Shown in pieces: positions 34,907 through 47,570 of a DNA stretch of 64,000 nucleotides. Positions within the stretch are counted from its first letter, which is position 1; each line of letters begins with the position of its first letter. The stretch is from contig JAUPSS010000006.1 of assembly GCA_040285825.1 (NCBI GenBank), positions 1,460,070 through 1,524,069 of the forward strand, written 5' to 3'. The stretch is from Eukaryota sp. TZLM1-RC (Eukaryota > Metamonada: BaSk clade). The translations under genes were made by a program, and so were the position numbers. Below the pieces are notes generated by a model that made no database searches, had not been told where the DNA came from, and worked only from the letters and a program-made list of their open reading frames with translations.

Positions 34907-35200
34907 TTATTTCAACAAGAAAGATACTTGATATTCACCACCATCGTTCTCCACACTGTATTCTACTTTTACTTCAAATTCATACCTGGGACATTCAGTT
35001 TCCATTCCACACCTGTATTGTCCAGCAAACTTCATTATACATTTCATTGACCTTAGCTTGCTGATTTTCATCACATTTGCACCCTCTATTCCCTTTATGA
35101 TTACCCCATATGATTTCCGACAACTGGGAGTTGAACCCACAAACATTGGGATTTCTACTGTTAATTTGTTGGAGGTGGTGGTATTTGAACCTAGAACATG
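34907..35200 (-). pseudogene. Immunoglobulin-like domain exon remnant in U, unit C7
   Basis: The minus-strand frame is open from ~35219 down to a stop at 34907. It reads SNKLTVEIPMFVGSTPSC, then RKSYGVIIKGIEGANVMKIS, then FAGQYRCGMETECPRYEFEV and KVEYSVENDGGEYQVSFLLK. The GxYxC motif after an L/M-x-I-S strand, followed by an alternating hydrophobic strand (YEFEVKV), is the classic end of an Ig I/V-type domain; an earlier cysteine (PSC) could be its disulfide partner. The usual D before A-G-Q-Y-R-C is missing. A ttctag precedes the domain and could be an old splice acceptor. The domain is inferred by pattern only. Confidence 0.4.
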
Positions 35201-35980
35201 GTTTTTGAGTGGAAATCTTTATTCTTATTTATTATTTATTTATTATTAAACTAACTAAAAATTTCTCATGAAGGATGATTTTCGCTGGTTTGGGTTTTTA
35301 GTTAATTATCATGTTTTTTTACATGTAAATGATATAATTTACCATTAACCTTAAGTTGGTTGATTGAACACAATTTAAACTTGAAATTTACCAATGCCAA
35401 AAACTTAAGGTTCAGATGATCTAGATGATGAAGTTAGTGATGAAACATTAAGACCCTTGTTACAACTAATGTTGGCTTTTGATGATGTAGTTGTTGTTTG
35501 TTATTCAAATGCTATTGTAGGGTTCCATTCATCATTATTATTATTTTTCAATTTGAGAGTCTCCACCAAATATTGAGAGTAATTCTCTTTATTTTTGAGT
35601 TTCTATTGATAAACACATAAACGACTAATTAATCATCAATCATTCTGTTTTTTTAACTGTTGTAAGATGATTATGGTCAAGAAAGACCTGATTACGTGTT
35701 TCTGTATAGTCTACATGTTTTTTTGGATTTTTTTGGATGTTTGTTGACAACAACCTTTTATGTGATTTAACTAGTCTTAATATAGTCTTATTAATATATT
35801 TATATATGATTTTTTTATAACTAATCATTTAAATAATTACTTTTTTTCGAAATGAAAAAAATGTGAAGCACTGTTATTATGGTGCAAGACAAGTCTGGTT
35901 TTTGTTTCCAAACATTGTGTTAAGGACAACTACCATGTGAATACAGCAACTTCACAATTATTAGAAGATTTTTTTGTGAG

Positions 35981-36327
35981 AAAAAAACGTCTGAGTGAAT
36001 ATTTGAGTTTTTATCAATTCTATGATTAGTTTTTATGATTAACATACCTAATACTTCAGTACTGACAATTTGTTACAAAGGGTCAATGGACTGAGAAGAA
36101 TTATTTTTCCGATTGTGAAGGCTGTTTACATTATCTTGCACAGTGAAGAAACTGTTGAGATAGAGCCTTTGAAAACCAAGTTAGCTGACCTCCCTAGTCT
36201 CCCTTGATGTGAAGCCTTACCCTTATAAAAATTAATCTCATTAGTGCCATGTCCTACTATTTAAATTTCGTACCAGATTTTCGTGTTCATTATCTCTTTG
36301 ATATAGCCTCGAAAAAGATCTATTTGG
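35981..36327 (+). other. Leader A between C7 and C8
   Basis: Contiguous with U. Contains the extra C in ctcccttgatg. The ORF1 start of C8 follows at 36328. Confidence 0.6.
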
Positions 36328-39265
36328 ATGATAGAGTTCTTCGTTAGTGACAAGCGCTTAATGATCAAGAATACAATTCCTATGCTCTACAAAAACCTTA
36401 TACAAACTTACTTCAGTCGCAATTGAAAATAGGCCCGTTCATTTTCGAGACCTTGATAAAAAGTCAAAAAAAGCCCATTTTCTGAAAAAAATTTTTCCTT
36501 CAGTTTTGCCCCAAATCAGTTTCGAGACCCGTGGGTGTGCTGTTTTGTTCAATTCGGAGGAATTCACATCAATATTGCAACAGTATTCTCATTTTTGTTT
36601 TACAATTTGTTTGCATATCCGTTTGTAACGTATTTTTGATACGGCATCTGAGTCGTTATTTAGTACTTATGAAGCACAACTTGTTCAGTTATCAAATATT
36701 AAAGCTGCACTACATGTTTCAGCCAGGGAAGATATCAATTGTGCTCCTAGTCAAGTTTCTCCTATTAATGGTAAACCTTGTTATGTTTATAAGATGGATG
36801 CAAACTTTAATATGCGTAATTTAATCAAAAATTTCATTTTTGTCAATTATCAAACCTAATTTTCAATTTGTTAAATACTTACGATCCCATTGTCGATTAC
36901 CGCTTCCCTTTTAAACATGCGGCTCTCAATGGGCCTAATCAACATCTCTCTGTCATTAATTTTTCAACCTTTCGTCAGCGACGAAGATGCACTTCAAGCT
37001 CTAGAAATTTTTTTCAAGGAGGTAGGGTACATCCAAGCCTTTTTTTCTTATGAATGTGATCATTCAGTTCCAGTACATTCTGGAATGAAAGACATTTGCC
37101 AAGAATTTAGCGACTTATCACCAAAAGGAAAATATGTTACTTGCGTCCAACGGAAATCACCGTGTATTGGACTAACAACTGCTATTTATTTTTGCATTAT
37201 CGAAATTAAAACAATGTGGTTTGTTATCAATTGGAGAAATTTGTGTCTGATACCCTGGACAAAGTATATGAAAGTCTTATCTATATTAACAGTGTAGTTC
37301 TATTTTTGTAAGGATTTGCCGTTGAACAATGTACACAAACTCATGAATACACTTTAGCCAGAGACACTTTGAGTTTTTTTCATTTGGTGTACATTGGAAA
37401 CAAGTTACCGGCCTTGAAAGAAAGGATGTTTCGATACAAAAAAATACACGTATGAAATGAATCTTTATAGAGACAATTTTATTTCTACTTTGAACAAACG
37501 TTGTGATCAATTAAACAAAAAAACTAGGACGACATGTTGAAAAAAAGATTTCTTATATATAGGAATTGCATTATTTAAGAAGAATTTTTTTCCTTAGCTG
37601 AGACTACAGTTAAGAGTTTGCTCGATTCAATGTGGAAGAAACTGAACGATCGAGATAAAGGACTATTTCTATTTTTATTGTCTTGTTTTCGGTGACTGGG
37701 AAATCAGAACAATTTCCCCTTGATTTATTCACTTCTGAAAGATTTCATTCTAATTTTGAAAAGTTGCCTTGTTTTTAACAGAATTATTCTCCCTGCTGTT
37801 GGAGCTGGTACAGGTCTATTTTTGTATAAATAGAACTGTTGCTGAAATAATTTGTTCTTCTTCAACCAACTCTGGCGAATCAACTATTATGAATGCTTTT
37901 CGTCTCTTTGGGATTCTGGAAGCGAAGCATGGTTTCATTCTGTTTTTTTATAAAGGTTATTCGAAAGTTATTTCTTAATCGAAGAGGTAAAATTAAAAAT
38001 TCAACCAAAAAGATGCTTTTTGATCTCTATTTTTTTAATCCGATGTACTAGCGAAAATCTTCCTTCAGAATTATTATATAGTCAGCTTTTAATGTTCGTT
38101 TTTGAAAAATTTGTGCAAAAAGAGGGATTCGAAGTTGAAAAACTTATAGATGAAGCCATTTGTATTTTTTTAACAACAGTGGCAAAATTGTTGAAAAAAA
38201 TTTGGAGATTACGATGTGCCTGAAGGTTTTGTTAAAGAACGTCAAATTTCTCAGTTCTTCACTATTCTAGGGGATACATTCCGTTATTTTTGCTCAAAAA
38301 TTTGCATTCCAGGAGAGCACACTGTTTGGATCTCTCGTTGATTTCCTATCAACAGGCATTGGCTGAGGATTCCGGGTCTACTTTTTGCAGCGCATGGATT
38401 TTTTTATTGACATATTGTTGTTGTTATTTTTTTCGGGTAGAATGATTTGGCTAACTGTTTTTTTCCACCAGCGAGTATCTCACACATGAGTTATTTATTT
38501 CTTTAGTTGAAAAAAATCCCCAGATTCCGTCCTTCAATTTGATTCATGGTTTACGAGTATGGGAGAATTTTTTTGCTGTCTCACAGTTTTTGAAGCATTG
38601 TCTGATGATGAGCAACTAGCAGTTGGTAGAATATGGTCTTTTTTTCTTCATAAGTAAGATGTTATCTTTTGACGATCGAAATTTGGTTTGGGATAATGAT
38701 ACTGTTGCTGAGTATATCAAAAATTCCTCAATCGCGACTATTGTTGCAACATGATGAAGATGATGATAATTCAGATTGTTTTTACATTGGCAACTGTTGT
38801 GGAGAAAGACCACCGAAATCTATCTTTAGAGGCAGCTACTCTGTTTCTTTTACGGTGAAACTGATTGTGAATCTGTATTTAATAATTTGGAAGATGTTTT
38901 CACTAGTAGTAGTAGTAAAAAAACTGTACACTAACTACAATGCTCCAATTATATTTTTAAGCCTGATTTATTCCGATCCAAGAATTTCAACATTGTTCTT
39001 ATTGATGACCAATTTATAAATCAACAATCCTGTTATCTTGAACTAAGAGATTCCAAATATAGGCTGTGTAAGGCACAGCAGGATTCTTACATGTTCATGC
39101 CAGCTGCGTTGACCAAAGACAGTGTAGGCAGCATGAATGTGAGAACTCTATCAAATGACCAATTGCCCGTCACAGTATTTTTGTGATTCAAATGCTATTA
39201 TTATTTTTCTCCAAAAATAAACCCTACCTTAAAATTTCACCAAAAACCCTGTGATTGTTTATTAA
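36328..39265 (+). pseudogene. ORF1, unit C8 (type 1)
   Basis: The N-terminus is damaged by an extra A (gcaattgaaa) and lengthened A runs. Open pieces: 36531-36824, 36890-37297 and 38669-39019. It has the variant gaaagacatttgcc shared with C3 and C9. The stop taa is at 39263. A tctagtt-type deletion near 37900 (cgtctctttggg) is shared with C10. Confidence 0.5.
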
Positions 39266-39394
39266 GGTATATGAGTCTATTTAAAAAGCTTAGTTTTTTT
39301 GTTTATATTTGAAAAAAACCCTGCTGTTTCACAACTTCCACAATGTTTCAGAACATATGCATGGGAACCATTGCGAATGAGTTTTCATCGGTTA

Positions 39395-39754
39395 CCTTAT
39401 CTTATATTTGTTGTTATATGTTATAGACTATTTTTATTTTTTTGCATAAATATGTTTGAACATTCCTATTGATCAATTATCACTAAAAAGTGTATTCAAA
39501 TTCACCACAGCTCACTTTGCATCATGCTCTGAATTGTTCGGAATTGATAACTGATTGTTCTTCATAACATGATGCTGTTAGAGGCACTGTGTTCAATATG
39601 GCATGAACTGCCTGAATCTGGTGTATTAAAGAGCCTCTGGTGAAAGATGAACTGTCATTGAATATTTTTAGTTGATGACAGGGGTGATATATAATGCGAT
39701 AGGGTTGTGGACTCTAAAGCTGCTGTTGACGTTGTCTTCTGTAATGTGCCAAAT
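39395..39754 (+). pseudogene. P1 HALNC-like fragment, unit C8
   Basis: P1 type (ttcggaattgataactgattg) with a private GG insertion (atgcatgggaacc) near 39360 just upstream. Decayed as in C2. Confidence 0.48.
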
Positions 39755-40369
39755 GAGAATTAGTTTTTTTGTCAATTTGAATTTTTATTAAGTGTTGTAG
39801 TTCAATAAAACAATTCAATTATGTAAGGAGGTTGAAACAATTTTTTTCTTCTTATTGTTACAAATATTTGTTGCGAAACTCTTTTGAGGAAATTCAGCAA
39901 TTGACACATGGTTATAAAACACGAGATCACAATCCAAGGAATAAATTGGATTTGTTGAGTTGGCATTCATCTTAATGAATGTTTAGTGGAATTACTTCTA
40001 TTAATTAATACTAAGTAATATTTTTTTGTAGTTTCCATTTTACAGGATTATAAAGATTGACTGGAGTTTGCTCAGTTGGGTTTTTTTCTGTAGTTATAAA
40101 AACATAATTCATTTTTTTGAGTCAAAAATCAAAAAAATATTTCTTGTATTTCAGTACCCAGACTTAATAGCACTCAATTTATTGAACCAACATTCCCTGT
40201 GTTTTTTGAAATGAACTGAGGAGAGAATGAAACACAAAATTTCAAATTATGAGCCATTTTTGATAGAGCATCAGCACTTGAATGAGTAAATCGTATATGT
40301 GTAATTACGGGTAATGTTGCTTTCTAAATAATTATTTTTAAAATGAATTAACGTTTAAAGATTACGGTT
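39755..40369 (+). other. D1 and spacer before RT core, unit C8
   Basis: D1 39755-39893; AT-rich spacer thereafter, conserved, no gene seen. Confidence 0.48.
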
Positions 40370-41028
40370 AACTTTATAGAACATCTTCAATTTAGATTTT
40401 TAAGAATGCTTTCAATTCTGTATCTCGTTCTTCCATTTTTACCTTTGCTGCAAAAAGCATTTTTCCTGAAGTTGAGCCTTTTTTTCTATTCATTTTATGG
40501 AAAATCATCCACATTGGTCTATGAAAACTTTGACCTGTTTTTCGTCTTCAGGTGTTAAACAAGGTGATCCACTTGGTCCTTTTTTTCTTTTGTCTGGCAA
40601 TTCATCCATTAATGTGCGAATTGAAAGAAAAATTCCCAGAAATAGATATTGTAGCATATATGGATGACATTTCGTAATTTTGAACGCCTAAAAAAAGAAG
40701 ATAAAAAAATATGAAGAACCTTTGGCTCAGTTAGGTAGAGTGGAACATGTGAAATATCAGTTTGTGCCGTTTGCAATTTCTCTTTGTGGCAATATTGGAC
40801 CTTTCAGGGTTGCACTTTTTGAAAAATTTCAAAAAAAGTGTTACTGAATAGGTCTGGTAAAAACAATAAACTCCACTTTCTGGATAAATAGAATTGTTTT
40901 TCTGCATTTTCAAGTCTATTCCAACATTGATTTCAAAGGCGCTTTTAGCTATTGGTGTAGAATATGAACGTAATGCTGTGAGTAGGTTCAGTAATAGTGA
41001 CGCTTGTTTGGAGGATATTGAATTCTAG
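40370..41028 (+). pseudogene. Reverse transcriptase core (P1), unit C8
   Basis: Here the run before motif C has five A (gaaagaaaaattccc), which puts the segment from LAIHPLMCELKE into FPEIDIVAYMDD in one frame, as expected for the family. A one-base loss just after YMDD (gacatttcgtaat) then breaks it. The private change cgcctaaaaaaag introduces a stop. The tail stop is at 41026. Confidence 0.78.
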
Positions 41029-41859
41029 ATGGTTTTTTTATCTCAATAATTATTCCAGTTTTTAAAAATAAATTAAAGTATTATAAAATGTTGTTTATAG
41101 AACTATTTACAATAATTAATCACAAATTGATATCAATACATTCCCTCTACCACGATACTGAAAGTTTTGTTTTTTTGAACTGGGTCCATCCAAACAGTGA
41201 TCAGTTGGTGATACAATTTTGTTATGGTTTTTGTGCTGTTGCCAGCATAAATTTTGCTTATTAAAAAAAGACGGCTTAACCTCAAGGAAATTGTGTAAAA
41301 TTTTTTTATTAATTGAGAAACAGAATTATGTATATGGGTTGATGAAAAAAATTCTTCCAGTATTTCCTCAAATGAGATATTTTTGTTCAATAAGTACTGT
41401 GCAAATACTGTAATAAATATGAATATAATATACTATATATAATAATTATATTGTGCAACCTTTGCCAATCCAAATGTCTTTAATATAAAGTCTTGGATCA
41501 TTTGTTTTTAAGCTTATTTATTGAACTCAATCAATCAACCTGTGTCGTCTAGTATGGGAAATATATGGTTTTGAATGCTCAATACAAAACGACTGATCAG
41601 AAAATCGAATGTACGACCACTTTCTTTGAGAAGATTTCCTAAATCATTTGAAAAAAATTGAGATCTAAAAATGGCCGTGTTCTTCCTGATGCCCAAGAAG
41701 CAAAAAAATCTTGTTCAGTTCTTCAACTGCTTATTCTTCCTCCTGTAAGGTTTTTAACTGCACTATTTTTCGGTCTTTCGTTTCCTTTTTTCAATGGTCA
41801 CATCATTCTGAAGCAGATGAATCGAATTTCATTGAGTACTGTTATCTCTTTGACCATTT
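41029..41859 (+). other. AT-rich linker with D2a, unit C8
   Basis: As in C2. The antisense frame 41133-41390 and plus frames here lack family resemblance. D2a is near 41608-41665. Confidence 0.48.
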
Positions 41860-43397
41860 TTTTGGAAATCATTCAAAAAAAGTTTCTGCTTCATCTGATA
41901 ATCTTCCATTTATCGAAAATAGGAAAGCAATAAAAACCAGCTGTGTATTTCTATCAACATTAGCCTCCTCAGTATCTGTATCATATTTTTCTATGTCTTT
42001 CTTTTTGCTTTTAAAAATCAAGAACACTTACAGGACCAAGTTTTCCTCTGTGAACAACAGTATCATTTGCATCATTACATGAGACAAAAGTCAAAAAGTA
42101 GTTTCAGAATTATCAATCCAATCACAGTATACAGCAACTTTATCACCACAACCAAAAATAATTCTGAGAACGTGTTTGCTTTTAGCAGAGGCTCTTTGTT
42201 ACACGATATGCTTACAGTTTGTGCTATATTGAAAAGAGTGTCTCTAGCAGGATCATGTAATGAAGAACGATAAGTTATCAATTTAGAACAATTCAGAGCA
42301 TGGCGCAAAAGTGAGTTGAGGTGAATTCGAACAAATACATTTTTTTCTTTTGATAATAGTTGATTAATGGGGATATTCAAATATAATCTCATTTTTTTAT
42401 TACAAATGCATCATTAGTAACACACAGTCCAAATCTTCGTGGTACAATTTTTTACAAAAAGTGAAGAATCTGATGACTGGCATTCACAAACACCCTTTTC
42501 CAATAACAATGAGTGACGATTTTTGATTTAAAAACAGCCGAGCTGCATATATATATTATAAAGATCAGTTTCATACATTCCAGTCAATCGTTTCTAAAAT
42601 GTTCGAAGAGTGTATTTTTAAATTTAATAGATTCTTTTTCTGGAATATTGCAATACAATGATGGAAAGCATCGACTCCATTTTTTTCTACATCAATTTTT
42701 TTGAAATTTCTTTATTCAATACGAAAACAGTAGAACTTTTGCGTTATAAAAAAATTTTTCCCTGATCTGCATATATTTCGGAAAAACTCAAAGATTGCGT
42801 TTTTGCATCCCCCAATAAAAAAACACGAAGTCAGAATAGAAGCCCTCATCCAACTTAAAACCGCCATAATGTGGACTAAGGTAAGCATGGTCTGGAATTT
42901 AGAACATTTTACATCCCAAAAATTGTGACAAAAACATTTTGCACCTAACTCATCAAACTTCTGAGCCAAAGGCCTAGTGGAAAGAGGATTTTTTAGATCG
43001 AAATATATGATTGAAGTTGGAATTAAAAACACAGTCTTATAATGGTAAATTTGATATGTCTCTGTACATCTATAGTCATCATTCGGTCAATTGTATCGGA
43101 AATTGAGTTCAACTTTTTAAACATTTTTTTGGTAATGTCATCATTATTTCCTAAAAACGAACCCAAATGACGAATAGCATCAATTGAATATAATTCGGCT
43201 TTGAGGTATAATTATAATACAGTTTGAACAACATCATGATTTTTGAAGCAAATTTGTAGTCCAAATGTTGATATTCCTTTGTGCTATTTTTACAAAAAAA
43301 TCATAAGGTATTTCAATCTGTTCATGTTACTGCAGTGTTTTTCAAAAATTGTTTTTTGCAAATGGTTAATTTATCAACTTCCATTCAGGTATTAAAT
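41860..43397 (-). pseudogene. Inverted P2 RT C-terminal half, unit C8
   Basis: The minus-strand frame 42075-42392 gives the longest view of the zinc-like region: RLYLNIPINQLLSKEKNVFV, RIHLNSLLRHALNCSKLITY, NKEPLLKANTFSE. The upstream frame 42712-43032 carries STRPLAQKFDELGA. The preceding segment TNDAFVIK + RLYLNIPI matches the SDEALRIxxGLRLGxPL-like linker of the family. Confidence 0.65.
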
Positions 43398-43537
43398 AGA
43401 ATTAGTTTTTTTGTCAATTTAAACTTAAGTTTAAATTTAAGTGTTGTAGTTTAATAATGTAATTCAATTATGTCTGGAGGTTGAAACAATTTTTCTTATT
43501 GCTACATATAATTGTTGGGAAACTCTTTTGCGGAAAT
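43398..43537 (+). repeat. Segment D1' with palindrome, unit C8
   Basis: Palindrome ttaaacttaagtttaa at 43419-43434. Confidence 0.7.
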
Positions 43538-44373
43538 AATAAGCTGAGATGAGATGATGATGCAAGGGATTTGTATTTGATGTAGGGTTGGACGATGCGT
43601 ATCCGTAACTGTTACGTTACGTTAAATAACAGTAACTGGAACGTATTCTGAGCTCCAACCGCAACAACCACATTGCTACAATTCTGGGCACAGAATCTAA
43701 CCTCGAAAACAGTATAAAACTGAATGTACGACCACTTTCTGTGAGAAGATTTCCTAAATCATCTAATCAATTGAGATCTTCAGTTCCAAGGGTACCAAAA
43801 ATTGAAAATGCAATTGGAACAAATTTTATGTTTCTGTCCCTTTTTTTCCTTTTTTGTCGCTTTTTTTGAAAGTCATTCAAAATTGCACTGGTTTAATTTC
43901 TCAGCAACCAAGGCTATTCGGTCTTCACCTAACAAATGAATCTTGAAAACAAAACATGCGTTTGAGATTAGGGCTGTATCCAAGTGGACTTTTGAATAAT
44001 TTGCTTTGTATTTGTAACAAAAAAACCGTCTGTCAATTTCCGTCGTATTGTGAGTTGTAAGAAATTTCTTCAATATCGGCCAGTTCTTCATAATGCTGTT
44101 CGTGATCCTAAGAATTATTCACAGTTTGGGTTTTGTACATTAAGAGTAGAACCTTTGCAGCCACCAAGTAAAAATAAGCTTCGGATGAATTAACTTCTCA
44201 ACTGTTGAGAAACTTTTGTGTGGAATTCACCAAGGTAAAAAGACTCTAGAAAGTGCAATGATTTCAGAATTGTTGCTCGTATGATATCAAAAAGGAGCTC
44301 ATGTTTGAGACTTTTTTTCCGGAATTCAGTGTCTAACGTAAAGAAAGAAGAATGAATACGTATAACAAAGGAC
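43538..44373 (+). pseudogene. P2 5'-side coding remnant, unit C8
   Basis: The D2b copy (~43728-43787) is frame-broken by a short A run (ggtaccaaaaattg). Inverted repeat at 43605-43636. No domain recognised. Confidence 0.35.
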
Positions 44374-44844
44374 ATGGAGTTGTGTGATGAGATGATGATG
44401 CTTGGAAATGCAGCTTTTTGTACTTACTTCTGAGATGCATCGATCAAATATACTTCACACCCTGCGCTCGTGGTTTTCTTCAGTACCTGTGGAGCAAGAC
44501 CACCTAGATCTCAAAAAGATCCAACCCTTTCAATCGTATCCAAGCACTACATTTGAATCTACCCACAAGTCTTTCCTTCACACAATCTGTGGTCTTCATA
44601 ATACTTTTGAATCCTTTTGTCACAGAGAACAACATGAAAGCTGTTTACATTATCTTGCTCAGTGAAGAATCTGTTGAGATAGAGCCTTTCAAAACCAAGT
44701 TAGCTGACCTCCCTAGTCTCCCTGATATGAAGCCTTACCCTTATAAAATTAATCTCATTAGTGCCATGTCCTACTATTTGAATTTCGTACCAGATTTTCG
44801 TGTTCATTATCTCTTTGATATAGCCTCGAAAAAGATCTATTTGG
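44374..44844 (+). other. Leader B between C8 and C9 with intact leader frame
   Basis: A 103-codon frame, 44553-44864, covers NLPTSLSFTQSVVFIILLNP, the leader peptide KAVYIILLSEESVEIEPFKT, YPYKINLISAMSYYLNFVPD, and ends LFDIASKKIYLDDRVLR. It overlaps the ORF1 ATG (44845) by 20 bases in a different frame. It is the best-preserved leader in the window and shows that the leader frame is real and not a chance open stretch. Confidence 0.6.
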
Positions 44845-47570
44845 ATGATAGAGTTCTTCGTTAGTGACAAGTGCTTAATGATCAAGAATACAATTCCTAT
44901 GCTCTACAAAAACCTTATACAAACTTACTTTCAGTCGCATTGAAAATAGGTCTGTTCTTTTTTCGAGACCTTGATGAAAGTCAAAAAGCCCAGTTTCTGA
45001 CAAATTTTCCTTCAGTTTTGCCCAAATCAGTTTCGGAGACCCGTGGGTGTGCTGTTTTGTTCAATTCGGAGGAATTCACATCAATATTGCAACAATATTC
45101 TCATTTTGTTTACAATTTGTTTGCATATCCATTTGTAACGTATTTTGATACGGCATCTGAGTCGTTATTTAGTACTTATGAAGCACAACTTGTTGAGTTA
45201 TCAAATATTAAAGCTGCACTACATGTTTCAGCCAGGGAAGATATCAATTGTGCTCCTAGTCAAGTTTCTCCTATTAATGGTAAAACCTTGTTATGTTTAT
45301 AAGATGGATCCAAACTTTAATATGCGTAATTTAATCAAAAATTTCATTTTTGTCAATTATCAAACCTAATTTTCAATTTGTTAAATACTTACGATCCCAT
45401 TGTCGATTACCGCTTCCCTTTTAAACATGCGGCTCTCAATGGGCCTAATCAACATCTCTCCGTCATTAATTTTCAACCTTTCGCCAGCGACGAAGATGCA
45501 CTTCAAGCTCTAGAAAAATTTTTTCAAGGAGGTAGGGTACATCCAAGCCTTTTTCTTATGAATGTGATCATTCAGTTCCAGTACATTCTGGAATGAAAAG
45601 ACATTTGCCAAGAATTTAGCGACTTATCACCAAAAGGAAAAATATGTTACTTGCGTCCAACGGAAATCACCGTGTATTGGACTAACAACTGCTATTTATT
45701 TTTGCATTATCGAAATTAAACAATGTGGTTTGTTATCAATTGGAGAAATTTGTGTCTGATACCCCGGACAAAGTATATGAAAGTCTTATCTATATTAACA
45801 GTGTAGTTTTTATTTTGTAAGGATTTGCCGTTGAACAATGTACACAAACTCATGAATACACTTAGCCAGAGACACTTTCAGTTTTTTTCATTTGGTGTAC
45901 ATTGGAAACAAGTTACCGGCCTTGAAAGAAAGGATGTTTCGATACAAAAATACACGTATGAAATGAATCTTTATAGAGACAATTTTATTTCTACTTTGAA
46001 CAAACGTTGTGATCAATTAAACAAAAAAACTAGGACGACATGTTGAAAAAGATTTCTTATATATAGGAATTGCATTATTTAAGAAAGAATTTTTTCCTTA
46101 GCTGAGACTACAGTTAAGAGTTTGCTCGATTCAATGTGGAAGAAACTGAACGATCGAGATAAAGGACTATTTCTATTTTTATTGTCTTGTTTTCGGTGAC
46201 TGGGAAATCAGAACAATTTCCCCTTGATTTATTCACTTCTGAAAGATTTCATTCTAATTTTTGAAAAAGTTGCCTTGTTTTAACAGAATTATTCTCCCTG
46301 CTGTTGGAGCTGGTACAGGTCTATTTTGTATAAATAGAACTGTTGCTGAAATAATTTGTTCTTCTTCAACCAACTCTGGCAATCAACTATTATGAATGCT
46401 TTTTCGTCTTCTTTGGGATTCTGGAAGCGAAGCATGGTTTCATTCTGTTTTTATAAAGGTTATTCGAAAGTTATTTCTTAATCGAAGAGGTAAAATTAAA
46501 ATTCAACCAAAAGATGCTTTTGATCTCTATTTTTTTAATCCGATGTACTAGCGAAAATCTTCCTTCAGAATTATTATATAGTCAGCTTCAATGTTCGTTT
46601 TTGAAAATTTGTGCAAAAGAGGGATTCGAAGTTGAAAAACTTATAGATGAAGCCATTTGTATTTTTTAACAACAGTGGCAAAATTGTTGAAAAATTTGGA
46701 GATTACGATGTGCCTGAAGGTTTTTGTTAAAGAACGTCAAATTTCTCAGTTCTTCACTATTCTAGGGATACATTCCGTTATTTTTTGCTCAAAATTTTGC
46801 ATTCCAGGAGAGCACACTGTTTGGATCTCTCGTTGATTTCCTATCAACAGGCATTGGCTGAGGATTCCGGGTCTACTTTTGCAGCGCATGGATTTTTATT
46901 GACATATTGTTGTTGTTATTTTTTTCGGGTAGAAATGATTTGGCTAACCGTTTTTTTCCACCAGCGAGTATCTCACACATGAGTTATTTATTTCTTTAGT
47001 TGAAAAATCCCCAGATTCCGTCCTTCAATTTGATTCATGGTTTACGAGTATGGGAGAATTTTTTTGCTGTCTCACAGTTTTGAAGCATTGTCTGATGATG
47101 AGCAACTAGCAGTTGGTAGAATATGGTCTTTTTCTTCATAAGTAAGATGTTATCTTTTGACGATCGAAATTTGATTGTGAATCTGTATTTAATAATTTGG
47201 AAGATGTTTTCACTAGTAGTAGTAGTAAAAACTGTACACTAACTACAATGCTCCAATTATATTTTAAGCCTGAGTTATTCCGATCCAAGAATTTCAACAT
47301 TGTTCTTATTGATGACCAATTTATAAATCAACAATCCTGTTATCTTGAACTAGAGATTCCAAATATAGGCTGTGTAAGGCACAGCAGGATTCTTACATGT
47401 TCATGCCAGCTGCGTTGACCAAAGACAGTGTAGGCAGCATGAATGTGAGAACTCTATCAAATGACCAATTGCCCGTCACAGTATTTTGTGATTCAAATGC
47501 TATTATTATTTTCTCCAAAAATAAACCCTACCTTAAAAATTTCACCAAAAACCCTGTGATTGTTTATTAA
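44845..47570 (+). pseudogene. ORF1, unit C9 (type 2, internal deletion)
   Basis: An open frame 44871-45302 spans FRDLDESQKAQFLTNFPSVL, KSVSETRGCAVLFNSEEF and INCAPSQVSPINGK. At ~47173 gaaatttg is joined to attgtgaatctg, removing ~175 bases including the HDEDDD acidic patch. The region after the deletion (47197-47418) is open. Type-2 marks are present. The stop taa is at 47568. Confidence 0.55.

Larger units (their letters stand above)
34521..35980 (+). other. Spacer U, complete copy, unit C7
   Basis: Follows the P2 stop codon and runs to leader A. It is less T-run-rich at its left end than the units. It contains two minus-strand exon-like frames (annotated separately). The part from 35200 to 35870 is very AT-rich, with an acatgtaaa/atcatgttt hairpin-like stretch and no convincing gene. 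On the plus strand near 35500, VVCYSNAIVGF resembles VFCDSNAIIIF of ORF1. Confidence 0.55.
26166..36327 (+). repeat. Unit C7: 10.2 kb type-1 unit with P2 tail and spacer U
   Basis: Has all modules of the 8.5 kb unit up to a shortened leader B (ends at 34334). A P2 C-terminal tail (34338-34520), the full U spacer (34521-35980) and leader A then replace the rest of leader B. This is the only long unit ending in leader A. Confidence 0.9.
36328..44844 (+). repeat. Unit C8: full 8.5 kb type-1 unit
   Basis: Same module order as C2 and C5. ORF1 36328-39265, P1 fragment ~39395-39754, RT 40370-41028, inverted P2 41860-43397, D1' 43398-43537, leader B ~44374-44844. Confidence 0.92.

Noticed and set aside
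35117-35172. tRNA-like B box (ggttcaactcc) with partly pairing ends on the minus strand of U, also in C3 and C9
   Set aside because: Only 56 bases, with no D or anticodon arm, and it overlaps the Ig-like reading frame. The B-box match is more likely coincidence, or at most an old SINE trace.
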